DNA of 64,000 nt from Mycolicibacterium sphagni. GTDB lineage: Bacteria > Actinomycetota > Actinomycetes > Mycobacteriales > Mycobacteriaceae. The position numbers and the translations under genes were made by a program. Below the pieces are notes generated by a model that was not told the DNA's origin, did not search any database, and saw only the letters and a list, made by a program, of their open reading frames with translations. Of this stretch, positions 47,736 through 57,190 are shown piece by piece. Numbering within the stretch: position 1 is the stretch's first letter; the number at the start of each line of letters is the position of its first letter. The stretch spans positions 168,177 to 232,176 of the forward strand of contig NZ_VBSB01000001.1 in the NCBI RefSeq assembly GCF_013337765.1. Reading direction: 5' to 3'.

Positions 47736-48050
47736 TCAGTTGTTGCTGTCCGGGCAGGCAAGGTCGACGGTCACGACACCGGCGATCGAGTTGGGCGCCA
47801 TCATCATCATGAGGCTGCCGTCGGGCGTCATCATCACCGTCAGCCCGTTGATACCGCTGACAGTGCAACGGGATAGCTGCATTCCCGAAGGCATGTTGAA
47901 TTGGACGTTGTAGCCCTGGTCCTGAAGGTGCTTCACGACTACATCCGCGGACGCGCCCGAGATGGGTTCGGCCGACGCCGGTGTGGCCCACCCCAGGGCC
48001 CCGGACGCGACCAGGCCGGCGGCGACAGCTGTGACGGCGATAATCTTCAT
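47736..48050 (-). CDS. Small secreted hypothetical protein
   Basis: This is an exported protein of about 104 residues. The signal peptide ends TPASA|EP, and the mature part has a Met-rich strand (MMTPDGSLMMMMAPN) and two Cys residues. This mycobacterial family has no known function. The ATG at 48050 follows GGGAG. It converges with the phosphotransferase gene, 19 bases apart. Confidence 0.8.
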   Translation of the reverse strand: MKIIAVTAVAAGLVASGALGWATPASAEPISGASADVVVKHLQDQGYNVQFNMPSGMQLSRCTVSGINGLTVMMTPDGSLMMMMAPNSIAGVVTVDLACPDSNN

Positions 48051-48190
48051 CTGTCGGCTCCCGTTGTTGCGGTTCATGTGCGGATGGCTGCGGGGACGGA
48101 CGTTATCACCGGAATTCGGGCCGATCGACTGAATCTTCCAGTGTTGGCGAAGATGTCATTGTTTGACCACAATTGCCGAGAGCAGGTGCG

Positions 48191-48913
48191 TCACTGGCGA
48201 TGTCGACGCAACGACGACAGCACGTGCTCGACGATGTCGGGTGACAGGCGCGGGATCAGTGCCGGCGCCGCCGCCGTCAGCTCGTCGCTGGGTGTGGCGC
48301 CGACGGCGATGCACCGCATACCCGCCGCCAGCGCGCCTCGAACGCCGGGCACCGAATCTTCGAAAACCACGATATCGGTTGGTGCACAACCGAGTTGGGC
48401 GGCTCCGGCAACGAAGCCTTCCGGGTCAGGTTTGCCGCGGGTGACATCCTCTTCGGCGACGACAACATCGATCAGCTCACCGACAGGACTGCTTTCCAGG
48501 ACCGCGCGAACATCGTCTCGCTGGGCACCGGTGACGATGGCCAGCGGGACCCCGCGCTCGGCGAGCAGCTGCACCAGGCGCACGGTGTCGGGCTGGATCG
48601 GGTTGTCGCCAGCCACCAATTCCCGGTAGCGCTTCTTGCGCAAGGCGAGCAGCCAGTCGACATCGCGCCCCTCGACCCCGGCGACCTGGAGAGCCTTCTC
48701 GACGATCTCGCGGTCGCTGTGGCCCAGCAGCTGGCTGTCGTAGTCCTGCTGGGTCATCGCCCAGCCCAGGTGCTCATGGAAGAGCTCACCGAAGATGCGG
48801 AACAGGATCGGCTCGTCATCGGACAGAGTTCCGTTGAAATCGAAGATCACCGCCGGGCGCTGTGCGGTGGCCCACTCCGATATCAGCTCATGAGCGAGCA
48901 TTGACTTCGACAC
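48191..48913 (-). CDS. HAD-IA hydrolase (beta-phosphoglucomutase-like)
   Basis: This HAD-superfamily phosphatase of about 240 residues has a helical cap. Motif I reads VIFDFNGTLSDDE, so the second catalytic position is Asn27 rather than the usual Asp. Motif II is AIVTGAQ, the motif III lysine is in RGKPDPEGF, and motif IV is VVFEDSVPGVRGA. Asn in motif I may alter catalysis or substrate choice. GTG at 48913 or ATG at 48901 may be the start. It diverges from the choline-kinase-like gene. Confidence 0.88.
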   Translation of the reverse strand: MSKSMLAHELISEWATAQRPAVIFDFNGTLSDDEPILFRIFGELFHEHLGWAMTQQDYDSQLLGHSDREIVEKALQVAGVEGRDVDWLLALRKKRYRELVAGDNPIQPDTVRLVQLLAERGVPLAIVTGAQRDDVRAVLESSPVGELIDVVVAEEDVTRGKPDPEGFVAGAAQLGCAPTDIVVFEDSVPGVRGALAAGMRCIAVGATPSDELTAAAPALIPRLSPDIVEHVLSSLRRHRQ

Positions 48914-48938
48914 GAGTCAATAGTCTAGTCTTTTAGAC
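48901..48938. promoter_or_regulatory. Dyads in the HAD/choline-kinase divergent promoter
   Basis: TTGACT-N8-AGTCAA (48901-48920) and GTCTA-N6-TAGAC (48923-48938) are adjacent inverted repeats over the divergent starts. They are candidate operator sites for a shared regulator, which could be the GntR protein. Confidence 0.35.
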
Positions 48939-48969
48939 GCGATATCCCTCCCGGCGCGAGGATGTTTGT

Positions 48970-49890
48970 ATGCCGTTCCTGTCAGACCCGGAACTGGATG
49001 CGCTGCTGGACCAGCTGCCGGCACTGGTCGGCCGGCCGCGCCAACTCGAGGATCTCTCCGGCGGCCTGACCAACCGGAACATCAAGATCACCATGCCCAC
49101 CGGCACCTACGTCGCGCGGTGCAGCGTCAACAGCACCAACCTCCTCGGCATCGACCGCGACAACGAGTACTACAACAGCAAGGCCGCCGAGCAGGCCGGT
49201 GTCGGTGCACCGGTGATCGACTACCGCCCCGACCTGGGTATCCTGCTGGTCGGCTTCCTCGAAGGCGACACGCTGACCAATGCCGACCTGCAACGTCCCG
49301 ACGTGCTGGCGCGGGTTGCCGCGGGTTGTCGGGCCCTGCATGCCGGACCGCGATTCCGGGACCGGTTCAACATGTTCGAACGCCAGCCCGCCTATCTGAA
49401 GGTGGTGCAGGAGCGGGGTTTCCGGATACCGACCGACTACCTGTACTACACCCGCGAATTCCAGGCGGTGAAACGGATCCTCGGACCGGACGAGCATGCC
49501 ACCGTGCCGTGCAACAACGATCTGCTGGCGGGCAACTTTGTCGACAACGGGCAGAAGGTCTGGCTGATCGACTACGAATACTCCGGCAACAACGATCCGT
49601 GTTTCGAGCTGGGCAACATCTGGGCCGAATGCGGGCTGTCCACCGATCAGCTCGACGAACTGGTCACGCTGTACTACGGCCGTCGGCTGCGGCACAAGAC
49701 GGCCAGGGCCCGCCTGCAGGGCATCGTCGGCAAGTACGGCTGGACGCTGTGGGGCTGTATCCAGAATGGCTCGAGCTCTTTGGATTTCGACTTCTGGGAG
49801 TGGGCGATGGAACGCTACGAGTCCGCCATCGCCGAATTCCGCGGACCAGACTTTCCCCGCCTGCTGACCGACGCACAAGCATCCGACTGA
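48970..49890 (+). CDS. Choline/ethanolamine kinase family protein
   Basis: This 306-residue protein-kinase-like fold has LSGGLTNRNIKI (nucleotide loop), the catalytic PCNNDLLAGNFV (Asn-Asp) and the metal-binding WLIDYEYSGNND, followed by FELGNIWAEC. These match bacterial choline-kinase/LicA-type enzymes. GAGGAT precedes the ATG. It is 16 bases ahead of the dimethylglycine/sarcosine-dehydrogenase-like gene and surely cotranscribed, which supports a role with choline-type or other N-methylated amines. Confidence 0.88.
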   Translation: MPFLSDPELDALLDQLPALVGRPRQLEDLSGGLTNRNIKITMPTGTYVARCSVNSTNLLGIDRDNEYYNSKAAEQAGVGAPVIDYRPDLGILLVGFLEGDTLTNADLQRPDVLARVAAGCRALHAGPRFRDRFNMFERQPAYLKVVQERGFRIPTDYLYYTREFQAVKRILGPDEHATVPCNNDLLAGNFVDNGQKVWLIDYEYSGNNDPCFELGNIWAECGLSTDQLDELVTLYYGRRLRHKTARARLQGIVGKYGWTLWGCIQNGSSSLDFDFWEWAMERYESAIAEFRGPDFPRLLTDAQASD

Positions 49891-49906
49891 CGACCGATAG
49901 GAATCC

Positions 49907-52363
49907 ATGGCCACGCAAGAGCTGCCCGACCGCGCCCAGATCGTCATCATCGGCGGCGGCGTCATCGGCACCAGCGTCGCGTACCACCTCACCAAGCTCG
50001 GCCACACCGACGTCGTGCTGCTCGAGCAGGGCCAGCTGTCCTGCGGAACGACTTGGCACGCGGCAGGTCTGGTCGGGCAGCTACGCGCCTCGGAGAGCGG
50101 AACCCGGTTGGTGCAGTACTCGACCCAGCTGTATGCGGAACTGGAGGCCGAGACCGGTTTGAGCGCCGGCTACAAGCAGTGCGGCGGTGTCACGGTGGCC
50201 CGCAGCGAGGATCGGATGACGCAGCTGCGGCGCACTGCCGCCAGCGCGGCGGCCTATGAGCTCGACTGCGAACTGCTCAGTCCCGAGGAAGCTTACGAAC
50301 GCTATCCGGTGATCCGCGTCGACGATCTCGTCGGCGCGATCTGGCTGCCTGCCGACGGCAAGGCCAACCCGACAGACCTGACGATGGCGTTGGCCAAGGG
50401 CGCCCGGCAGCGCGGCGCCAAGGTCGTCGAACACGTCCGGGTGCTCGATGTGCTCACCGACGAGGGCCGGGTGACGGGCGTGCGCACCGACGCCGGCGAC
50501 ATCGAAGCCGAGATCGTGGTCAACTGCGGCGGGCAATGGGCCAAGGCGATCGGTGCGATGGCCGGGGTCAACGTGCCGCTCTACTCCGCCGAGCATTTCT
50601 ACGTCGTCACAGAAACGATCGCCGGCGTGCACCCCGACCTGCCGATCCTGCGCGATCCCGACGGCTACACCTACTTCAAGGAGGAGGTCGGCGGGCTGGT
50701 GATCGGGGGCTTCGAGCCAGAGGCCAAGCCGTGGGTGGCACCCGACAAGATCCCCTACCCCTTCGAGTTCCAGCTCCTGGACGAGGATTGGGAGCACTTC
50801 GAAATCCTGATGGACAACGCGCTGTTGCGGATTCCCGCCCTCGAGCACACCGGGCTGAAGAAGCTCTACAACGGGCCGGAGAGTTTCACCCCGGACAACC
50901 AGTTCATCTTGGGCGAGGCACCCGAGTGCGCGAACTTCTTCGTCGGCGCGGGCTTCAACTCGGTGGGTATCGCCTCAGCCGGCGGGGCCGGGCGCGCGCT
51001 GGCGGAGTGGATTGTCAACGGCTCCCCCACCACCGATCTCACCGGTGTCGACATCCGCCGCTTCGCACCGTTCAACGGCAACGTGGCCTGGCTGCACGAC
51101 CGGGTCGCCGAGATCCTCGGCGTGCACTACGAAATCCCCTGGCCCAACCGGGAACTGGCGACCGCACGGCCATTCCGCCGCTCGCCGGTGCACCACCTGC
51201 TGGTCGCCGCCAACGCCAACTTCGGCAGCCGGATGGGCTGGGAGCGGGCCAACTTCTTCGCCCCACCGGGCAGTGAACCCGTGATCGAGTACTCGTGGGG
51301 CAAACAGAACTGGCTGCCCTGGTCGGCGGCCGAACAAGTGAACACCCGCACCGCGGTCACCGTCTTCGACCAGACCTCGTTCTCCAAGTACGTGCTGGCC
51401 GGGCCGGACGCCGAGGCCGCGCTGCAGTGGCTGTGCACCGCTGATGTTGCTGTGCCGGTGGGCAAATCGGTGTACACCGGCTTGCTCAACGAGCGCGGCA
51501 CCTACGAGTCCGACGTCACCGTCACGCGCACCGGGGCGCACGAGTTCCTGATCGTCAGCAGCGCGGCCACCACCGAGCGCGACAAGGACCACATCCGCAA
51601 GAACCTGCCGGCAGGCGCGCACGCCGAACTGGTGGACGTCACGTCCTCGATGGCGGTGTTCGGTGTGATGGGGCCGAAGTCACGGGAGCTGCTGAGCAGC
51701 CTGACCGACGCCGACCTGTCCGACGCCGCGTTCCCGTTCGCCACCAGTCAGGTGATCTCGCTGGGCTATGCGACGGTACGGGCCACCCGGATCACCTATG
51801 TCGGCGAATTGGGCTGGGAGCTCTACGTTCCTGCCGAATTCGCGGTGGGCGTGTACGAGGATCTGCTGTCGGCCGGTGAGCGGTTCGGCATCGCCCGCGG
51901 TGGCTATTACGCCATCGAATCGATGCGGCTGGAGAAGGGCTACCGGGCGTTCGGCCGGGAGCTGACACCCAACGACAATCCCGTCGAGGCCGGTCTGCTG
52001 TTCGCCTGCAAGCTGAAGTCCGACGTCGACTTCCTCGGCCGTGCGGCGGTGGCGAAGGCCAAGTCCGAGGGGCCGCGCCGGCGATTGGTCAGCTTCGCCG
52101 TCGGGTCACCGGAGCCCATGCTGTGGGGCGGTGAGCTGATCCTGCGGGACGGCGTCGTCGCCGGGCAGGTCAGTTCGGCGGCGTGGGGTGCCACCACCGG
52201 GGCCTGCGTCGGGCTGGGCTACGTCCGCTCCTCCGACGACACCGTCGTCACACCGGACTGGGTGCGGGCAGCTTCCTACACCGTCAACGTCGGCGGCGAA
52301 ACCTACCCGATCACCGTGTCGCTCAGGCCGATCTACGACCCGGCCAACGAACGAGTGCGCTAG
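49907..52363 (+). CDS. Dimethylglycine/sarcosine dehydrogenase-like flavoprotein (FAD + GcvT domains)
   Basis: This 818-residue two-domain enzyme has an N-terminal DAO-type FAD domain, with the dinucleotide loop VIIGGGVIGTSVAYHL and the GTTWHAAGLVGQLRASES segment that in homologues carries the covalent-FAD His. It is followed by a GcvT-like tetrahydrofolate-binding domain (about residues 430-810; GELGWELYVPAEFA, GYYAIESMRLEKGYRAFGRELT). Such enzymes demethylate N-methyl amino acids and pass the one-carbon unit to tetrahydrofolate. It is the terminal gene of the run and shares its stop region with the convergent downstream gene (4-base overlap). Confidence 0.92.
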   Translation: MATQELPDRAQIVIIGGGVIGTSVAYHLTKLGHTDVVLLEQGQLSCGTTWHAAGLVGQLRASESGTRLVQYSTQLYAELEAETGLSAGYKQCGGVTVARSEDRMTQLRRTAASAAAYELDCELLSPEEAYERYPVIRVDDLVGAIWLPADGKANPTDLTMALAKGARQRGAKVVEHVRVLDVLTDEGRVTGVRTDAGDIEAEIVVNCGGQWAKAIGAMAGVNVPLYSAEHFYVVTETIAGVHPDLPILRDPDGYTYFKEEVGGLVIGGFEPEAKPWVAPDKIPYPFEFQLLDEDWEHFEILMDNALLRIPALEHTGLKKLYNGPESFTPDNQFILGEAPECANFFVGAGFNSVGIASAGGAGRALAEWIVNGSPTTDLTGVDIRRFAPFNGNVAWLHDRVAEILGVHYEIPWPNRELATARPFRRSPVHHLLVAANANFGSRMGWERANFFAPPGSEPVIEYSWGKQNWLPWSAAEQVNTRTAVTVFDQTSFSKYVLAGPDAEAALQWLCTADVAVPVGKSVYTGLLNERGTYESDVTVTRTGAHEFLIVSSAATTERDKDHIRKNLPAGAHAELVDVTSSMAVFGVMGPKSRELLSSLTDADLSDAAFPFATSQVISLGYATVRATRITYVGELGWELYVPAEFAVGVYEDLLSAGERFGIARGGYYAIESMRLEKGYRAFGRELTPNDNPVEAGLLFACKLKSDVDFLGRAAVAKAKSEGPRRRLVSFAVGSPEPMLWGGELILRDGVVAGQVSSAAWGATTGACVGLGYVRSSDDTVVTPDWVRAASYTVNVGGETYPITVSLRPIYDPANERVR

Positions 52364-52854
52364 CTTTCAATCGTGAATATCTCGGTGGGCGTTTGCAGAT
52401 TCAGCATGACCAGCGGAATGCGTCGACTCGTGGATTGCTGGTACGAGATGTAGGGCGGGTACAGGTGACACATGTACTCCCACACCTGATGCCGCTCATC
52501 GCCCTCCGGTTCACGCCACGAGGCCTCGAAGGCCTGGGTCGCGATCTGTACGTCGAGCGTGTCCCCGGACACGACGTTCAGGTACCACTCCGGATGGCTG
52601 TCGGCTCCGCCTTTGGACGCGACGATGACGATCTCACCGCCGAAGTTGCCGTAGATCAGCGGCTTGATGTAGCGCTGACCTGACTTGCGCCCGGTGTAGC
52701 GAATCAGGCAGTGGGTGGTGCACGTGCGGCCACCGACATCGTGCAGGTTGAGGATGTGCCCCTGCGCGCCACCGGATTCGAGATATGTCACGAGGTGTTG
52801 AGCCGCCCACTCAGCGCGGCTGGCGCGGATTGCTGCAGCGTCTGCGTCGGCCAT
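52360..52854 (-). CDS. Deazaflavin (F420)-dependent nitroreductase-family protein
   Basis: This 164-residue split-barrel protein belongs to the Ddn/DUF385 family. It shows CLIRYTGRKSGQRYIKPLIYG, then VIVASKGGADSHPEWYLNV, which contain the F420 phosphate-binding and substrate-pocket residues. Members are F420H2-dependent quinone or nitro reductases; Ddn activates pretomanid. The ATG shares one base with the gadB stop (TGATG), so translation is coupled. F420 use is inferred from family membership. Confidence 0.9.
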   Translation of the reverse strand: MADADAAAIRASRAEWAAQHLVTYLESGGAQGHILNLHDVGGRTCTTHCLIRYTGRKSGQRYIKPLIYGNFGGEIVIVASKGGADSHPEWYLNVVSGDTLDVQIATQAFEASWREPEGDERHQVWEYMCHLYPPYISYQQSTSRRIPLVMLNLQTPTEIFTIES

Positions 52855-54233
52855 CAGTGCGCGAAGTGTTCTTGAGTGAAGTACCCGCCGGGCTTGATCG
52901 CGTCCATGTGCTTGAGCACCGCGTTGAGGTCCTCCCACAGCGAGCGGGCCAGGTCAGCGGAGAAGCCCTCGCGCACCACCACCCGCAGCACCGCAATGTT
53001 CTCGGCGCCCTCGGGCATCGTGTACGCGGGCACCTGCCAGCCGTAGGATCGTAGCGCCGTCGACACGTCGAACTCGTTGTAGTCGAAGCCGCCCTTCAGC
53101 CTGAACGCCACCACAGGGATCGCTGACCCGTCGGAGATCACGTCGAAATGCTGGCAGCCCTCCAGCTGATCGGAAAGCCAGCGCGCCGTGCCCGAAAGGC
53201 ACTGCATCACATGGGTATAACCGGCTCGGCCCAGCCGCAGGAAGTTGTAGTACTGCCCGACCACCTGGTTGCCGGCCTTGGAGAAGTTCAGCGTGAACGT
53301 CGGCATGTCACCGCCGAGGTAGTTGACCCGGAACACCAGATCCTCGGGAAGAGCGTCGGCGTTGCGCCACACGACGAATCCGACGCCCGGATAGGTCAGT
53401 CCGTACTTGTGGCCGCTGACGTTGATCGACGCCACCCTCGGCAGTCGGAAATCCCACTTGATGTCGGGATGCAGGAACGGCACCACGAACCCGCCACTGG
53501 CGGCATCGACGTGCACCGGGATGTCAAGTCCCTTGTCCTGCTGCAGTTTGTCCAGCGCCGCGCAGATATCGGCAATCGGCTCCAGTTCACCGGTGTAGGT
53601 GGTGCCGAGGATTCCCACCACCCCGATGGTGTCCTCGTCGACGTACTCGAGAACCTGCTCGGGGGTGATGACGAAACGGTCTTCAGTCATCGGAATGTAG
53701 CGCGGCTCCACTTCGAAGTAGCGGCAGAACTTCTCCCAGACCACCTGCACGTTGGAACCCATCACCAGGTTAGGGGTCCGGCCCTTCCACTTGTCCCCGA
53801 CCCGTTCCTTCCACCGCCACTTCAGCGCCAACCCGCCGAGCATCACTGCCTCCGACGAACCGATCGTCGACACCCCTACCGCGGTGGAGGCGTCGTCGTC
53901 GCGCAGATTCTCGGCATGGAACAGGTCGGCAACCATTGCCACGCAACGTGATTCGATGGCGGCGGTCGCCGGGTACTCGTCCTTGTCGATCATGTTCTTG
54001 TCGAACGTCTCGGCCATCAGCTTCTCGGCCTCGGGGTCCATCCACGTCGTGACGAACGTGGCGAGGTTGAGCCGGGAGCTGCCGTCGAGCATCAGCTCGT
54101 CGTGGATGAACCGATATGCCGCAGAGGGTTCCATCGCTTCGTCGGGCAACCGCAGCGACGGGATGGGATCTGTCGACAGCCGCCCGGTATACGCCGGTGC
54201 GATCGACGGGGAACGGTACTTGACGTGGGGCAC
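52854..54233 (-). CDS. gadB: Glutamate decarboxylase
   Basis: This PLP enzyme converts glutamate to 4-aminobutyrate and consumes a proton, which helps in acid resistance. The 459-residue protein has HVDAASGG (residues 241-248) and the PLP lysine Lys276 in NVSGHKYGLTYPG. It starts with GTG at 54233 behind AGAAAGGA. It lies 11 bases after nnrE. No antiporter gene (gadC) is seen nearby. Confidence 0.97.
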   Translation of the reverse strand: MPHVKYRSPSIAPAYTGRLSTDPIPSLRLPDEAMEPSAAYRFIHDELMLDGSSRLNLATFVTTWMDPEAEKLMAETFDKNMIDKDEYPATAAIESRCVAMVADLFHAENLRDDDASTAVGVSTIGSSEAVMLGGLALKWRWKERVGDKWKGRTPNLVMGSNVQVVWEKFCRYFEVEPRYIPMTEDRFVITPEQVLEYVDEDTIGVVGILGTTYTGELEPIADICAALDKLQQDKGLDIPVHVDAASGGFVVPFLHPDIKWDFRLPRVASINVSGHKYGLTYPGVGFVVWRNADALPEDLVFRVNYLGGDMPTFTLNFSKAGNQVVGQYYNFLRLGRAGYTHVMQCLSGTARWLSDQLEGCQHFDVISDGSAIPVVAFRLKGGFDYNEFDVSTALRSYGWQVPAYTMPEGAENIAVLRVVVREGFSADLARSLWEDLNAVLKHMDAIKPGGYFTQEHFAH

Positions 54234-54244
54234 AAGGGTCCTTT

Positions 54245-55666
54245 CTACAGTTCTGCGATGGTTTGACGAATGTGGGCGAGGATGCGCGACGCCGACGTGG
54301 GCACCGGCGTAGGGCCGGGGTCGGCGGCCGATGCGTTGGCGGCGCGGGCGTGCACGAACGCGGCCGCGGCGGCCGCCTCGACCGGCGGCAAGCCCGAGGC
54401 CAGCAGCGCACCGATCACACCGGACAGCACGTCACCGGATCCGGCGGTCGCCGCCCACGACCCGCCGGCGGGATTCAGATAGACCGAACCCGACGGGTCG
54501 GCAATGACCGTCACGTTGCCCTTGAGCAGCACCGTGGCGCCGAACGCGTCGGCAAGCCTGCGAGTGGCCGCCACCCGGTCCTCCCCCGGCGGTCCCCCAG
54601 CAAGCCGAGCGAACTCACCGGCGTGCGGGGTCAGCACCGTCGGTGCCGTGCGGCCCGCCACCAGTTCCGGCTGGGCAGCCAGGAGCGTCAGCGCATCGGC
54701 ATCGACGACCACGGGAAGCGCAGTGCCCAGCGCGAAAGTCAAAGCGCCAAAGGCCTTTTCGTCGGTGCCGAGCCCAGGCCCGACAACCCAGGCCTGCACC
54801 CGGCCTGCGGCGTGCGGATTCGGGGCGGCCACCACCTCAGGCCAGTGCGACACCACCTCGGCCGCCGCCGATCCGGCGTAGCGCTTCATGCCCGACGTCG
54901 CAGCCACGGCAGCCCCGGCGCACAGGATCGCGGCACCCGGATAGGTGGCCGAGCCGGCCATGATGCCGGTGACCCCCTGGGTGTACTTGTCGTCGTCCAC
55001 GCCGGGCACCGGCCAGCGGGACTTGACGTCGGCGGCGTCGAAACCCAGCAGCTCGCTGGCGGGCAGGTCCAGTCCGATGTCGACGAGTTCGACCCGGCCG
55101 CAGTCGGCCAGGGCATGAACGGGTTTCAGCCCACCGAACGTCACGGTGACGTCGGCGCGAACGGCGGGGCCGGTGATCGCACCCGTCTGCACGTCGATAC
55201 CGCTGGGAATGTCGACGGCCACCACCGGAATCCCGGCCGTCTCGACAGCGGCGAACACCCCGGCAGCCGCTTCGCGCAGCGGGCCCTTGCCTGAGATACC
55301 GACGACTCCGTCGATCACCAGATCTGCCGACTGCGGCACGGCCGGCACCACCCGGCCGCCTGCGGTACGAAACGCCGCCAGCGCCTTGGCATGGGTGCGT
55401 TCGGGGTTCAGCAGCACCGCGGTCGCCGCGGCACCTCGGCGGCGCAGCAAGGTCGCCGCCCACAGCGCGTCACCGCCGTTGTCACCCGACCCGACCACCG
55501 CGCACACGTGCCGGCCGGCCAGCACACCAGTACGAGCCCGCAGCTCCGCGGCGATCGCGGTGGCCAATCCGTAGGCGGCACGACGCATCAGCACACCATC
55601 GGGCAGGCTGGCCAGCAAAGGCGCCTCGGCGGCGCGAATCGCGTCGGCGGTGTAGTAGTGCCGCAT
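54245..55666 (-). CDS. nnrE: Bifunctional NAD(P)H-hydrate epimerase/dehydratase
   Basis: This enzyme repairs hydrated NAD(P)H. Residues ~1-210 form the epimerase (YjeF-N) domain with VVGSGDNGGDALWAA. Residues ~215-473 form the ADP-dependent dehydratase, a ribokinase-like domain with WAATAGSGDVLSGVIGALLA. The ATG at 55666 is preferred over upstream GTG and TTG codons. It precedes gadB in the same transcript and diverges from a TetR gene. Confidence 0.95.
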   Translation of the reverse strand: MRHYYTADAIRAAEAPLLASLPDGVLMRRAAYGLATAIAAELRARTGVLAGRHVCAVVGSGDNGGDALWAATLLRRRGAAATAVLLNPERTHAKALAAFRTAGGRVVPAVPQSADLVIDGVVGISGKGPLREAAAGVFAAVETAGIPVVAVDIPSGIDVQTGAITGPAVRADVTVTFGGLKPVHALADCGRVELVDIGLDLPASELLGFDAADVKSRWPVPGVDDDKYTQGVTGIMAGSATYPGAAILCAGAAVAATSGMKRYAGSAAAEVVSHWPEVVAAPNPHAAGRVQAWVVGPGLGTDEKAFGALTFALGTALPVVVDADALTLLAAQPELVAGRTAPTVLTPHAGEFARLAGGPPGEDRVAATRRLADAFGATVLLKGNVTVIADPSGSVYLNPAGGSWAATAGSGDVLSGVIGALLASGLPPVEAAAAAAFVHARAANASAADPGPTPVPTSASRILAHIRQTIAEL

Positions 55667-55776
55667 CGGCACCAAGGTTACGTGCTGGACGGGCGATAGC
55701 AGCGAAGTCCGCCAATAGACAAGGCCTCGGTGGCCGTCGTGCGCGGAAAGCTGGTTGGCCGCAGTACTATTTTGGA

Positions 55777-56448
55777 GTGGCTGAACCAGAATCTGTCCGT
55801 GTTCCCGCCGCCGTCAACGGCCGCAACCTGACCCGCAAGGGAGCCCAGACGCGGGACCGGATCGTCACGGTTGCCGCCGATTTGATGCAGGAACGCGGAG
55901 TCGCTCGGACCACTATCGAAGACATTCAGGCCGCTGCAGGCATCAGCTCCTCGCAGCTGTACCACTACTTCGCCGACAAGGGCGCTCTGGTGGCGGCCGT
56001 CATCGAACTCCAGGGCCAACGAGTGCTCAGCGTCCAACATCTGGCCCTGGACCGGGTCACCTGCGTCGACGACCTATGGCGTTGGCGTGATCTCGTGGTC
56101 GGTATCCGCACAGCTCAGAACTGTGTCGGCGGATGCCCGCTGGGATCTTTGGCTGCGGATCTCTCGGAGACGGATGCGTTGTCCAGGGCCCAGCTGGCGC
56201 GCTGGTTCGCCGAGTGGGAGCGCATGCTGCGTGAGGGTCTGGCCGCGATGGCTTCCGCCGGCCAGTTCGTCGCGGGTACCGACACGGACCGCCTGGCACT
56301 GGCATTGCTCGCCGCCACTCAGGGCGGCCTGCTGCTCAGCCAGGTCAATCGGGACACCACGGCGTTGATGGCGGCGATGGACACCGTGATCGCGCAGATC
56401 GGTGCCCACTTGACCGAGGCAGCGGGAAAAACCGTCCGCCGGACCTAG
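55777..56448 (+). CDS. TetR family transcriptional regulator
   Basis: This 223-residue regulator has the helix-turn-helix TTIEDIQAAAGISSSQLYHYFADKGALV and a C-terminal TetR ligand domain containing NCVGGCPLGSLAADLSE, typical of the AcrR-like group. It begins with GTG at 55777, with only TTGGA before it. It is immediately upstream of the peroxiredoxin-like gene and probably cotranscribed, so it may control it. The two Cys residues in the NCVGGCP segment could make it thiol-responsive, by inference. Confidence 0.93.
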   Translation: MAEPESVRVPAAVNGRNLTRKGAQTRDRIVTVAADLMQERGVARTTIEDIQAAAGISSSQLYHYFADKGALVAAVIELQGQRVLSVQHLALDRVTCVDDLWRWRDLVVGIRTAQNCVGGCPLGSLAADLSETDALSRAQLARWFAEWERMLREGLAAMASAGQFVAGTDTDRLALALLAATQGGLLLSQVNRDTTALMAAMDTVIAQIGAHLTEAAGKTVRRT

Positions 56449-56515
56449 CTTTTTGGTGTTGACACTCCATTTTCTGCTCGCCACGATCGGGGGTGAACCG
56501 ACGAGAGGAGTCAAC

Positions 56516-57184
56516 GTGTCCACCACCGAACCGATCACGATCGCGGCCCAAGTCGCCCAACTGCAGGAAGGTATGGCCGGCCATCTGCCCGCCGAGGCTA
56601 TCGAGGTGTTCACCGCCGATCAGAGGCGCATGGTCGCCGACGGTGCAGCACCCGGTGCGGCCCAAGCCGGAACCTCACTACCCGACCCGGAACTGCTTGA
56701 TGCGCATGGAAATCCGATCAGAATCGGAGTACTCCGGGCCAACCGGCCGGCAGTCGTCGTCTTCTACCGTGGAGCCTGGTGCCCCTATTGCAATCTGGCA
56801 CTGAAGGCTTATCAAGACCAGTTGGTGCCTGAACTCGACAAGCGCGATATCCCGCTGATCGCCATCAGCCCGCAAAAGCCCGACGGATCGTTGTCGACCG
56901 CCGAGGCCAACGCCCTCACCTTCGCGGTGGTGTCCGACCCCGGCAACCAGATCGCCTCGGCGCTCGGCATCGTCACCGCGCCGTCGGAGGCATCTCGGGC
57001 GGTGACCCAGCAGCTCGGTATCGATCTGAGGGAGGCCAACGCCGACGGCGGCTACGAGCTTCCGATGCCGACGGTATTGCTGGTCGACCGCGACGGCGTG
57101 ATCGCGTGGAGCGATATCCACCCCGACTACACCACCCGGACTGAGGTTGCCGAGATCCTGGCAGCCGTCGCCCGAATGGACTGA
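56516..57184 (+). CDS. Peroxiredoxin-like (AhpC/TSA) family protein
   Basis: This 222-residue thioredoxin-fold protein has the active-site motif FYRGAWCPYCNLALKAYQ (CXXC) and ISPQKPDGSLSTAEAN, characteristic of the larger AhpC/TSA-related family with an N-terminal helical extension of about 70 residues. It likely reduces peroxides or disulfides. The GTG at 56516 is fixed by GAGAGGAG upstream. It ends six bases from the convergent glmS gene. Confidence 0.92.
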   Translation: MSTTEPITIAAQVAQLQEGMAGHLPAEAIEVFTADQRRMVADGAAPGAAQAGTSLPDPELLDAHGNPIRIGVLRANRPAVVVFYRGAWCPYCNLALKAYQDQLVPELDKRDIPLIAISPQKPDGSLSTAEANALTFAVVSDPGNQIASALGIVTAPSEASRAVTQQLGIDLREANADGGYELPMPTVLLVDRDGVIAWSDIHPDYTTRTEVAEILAAVARMD

Positions 57185-57190
57185 CCGCGG

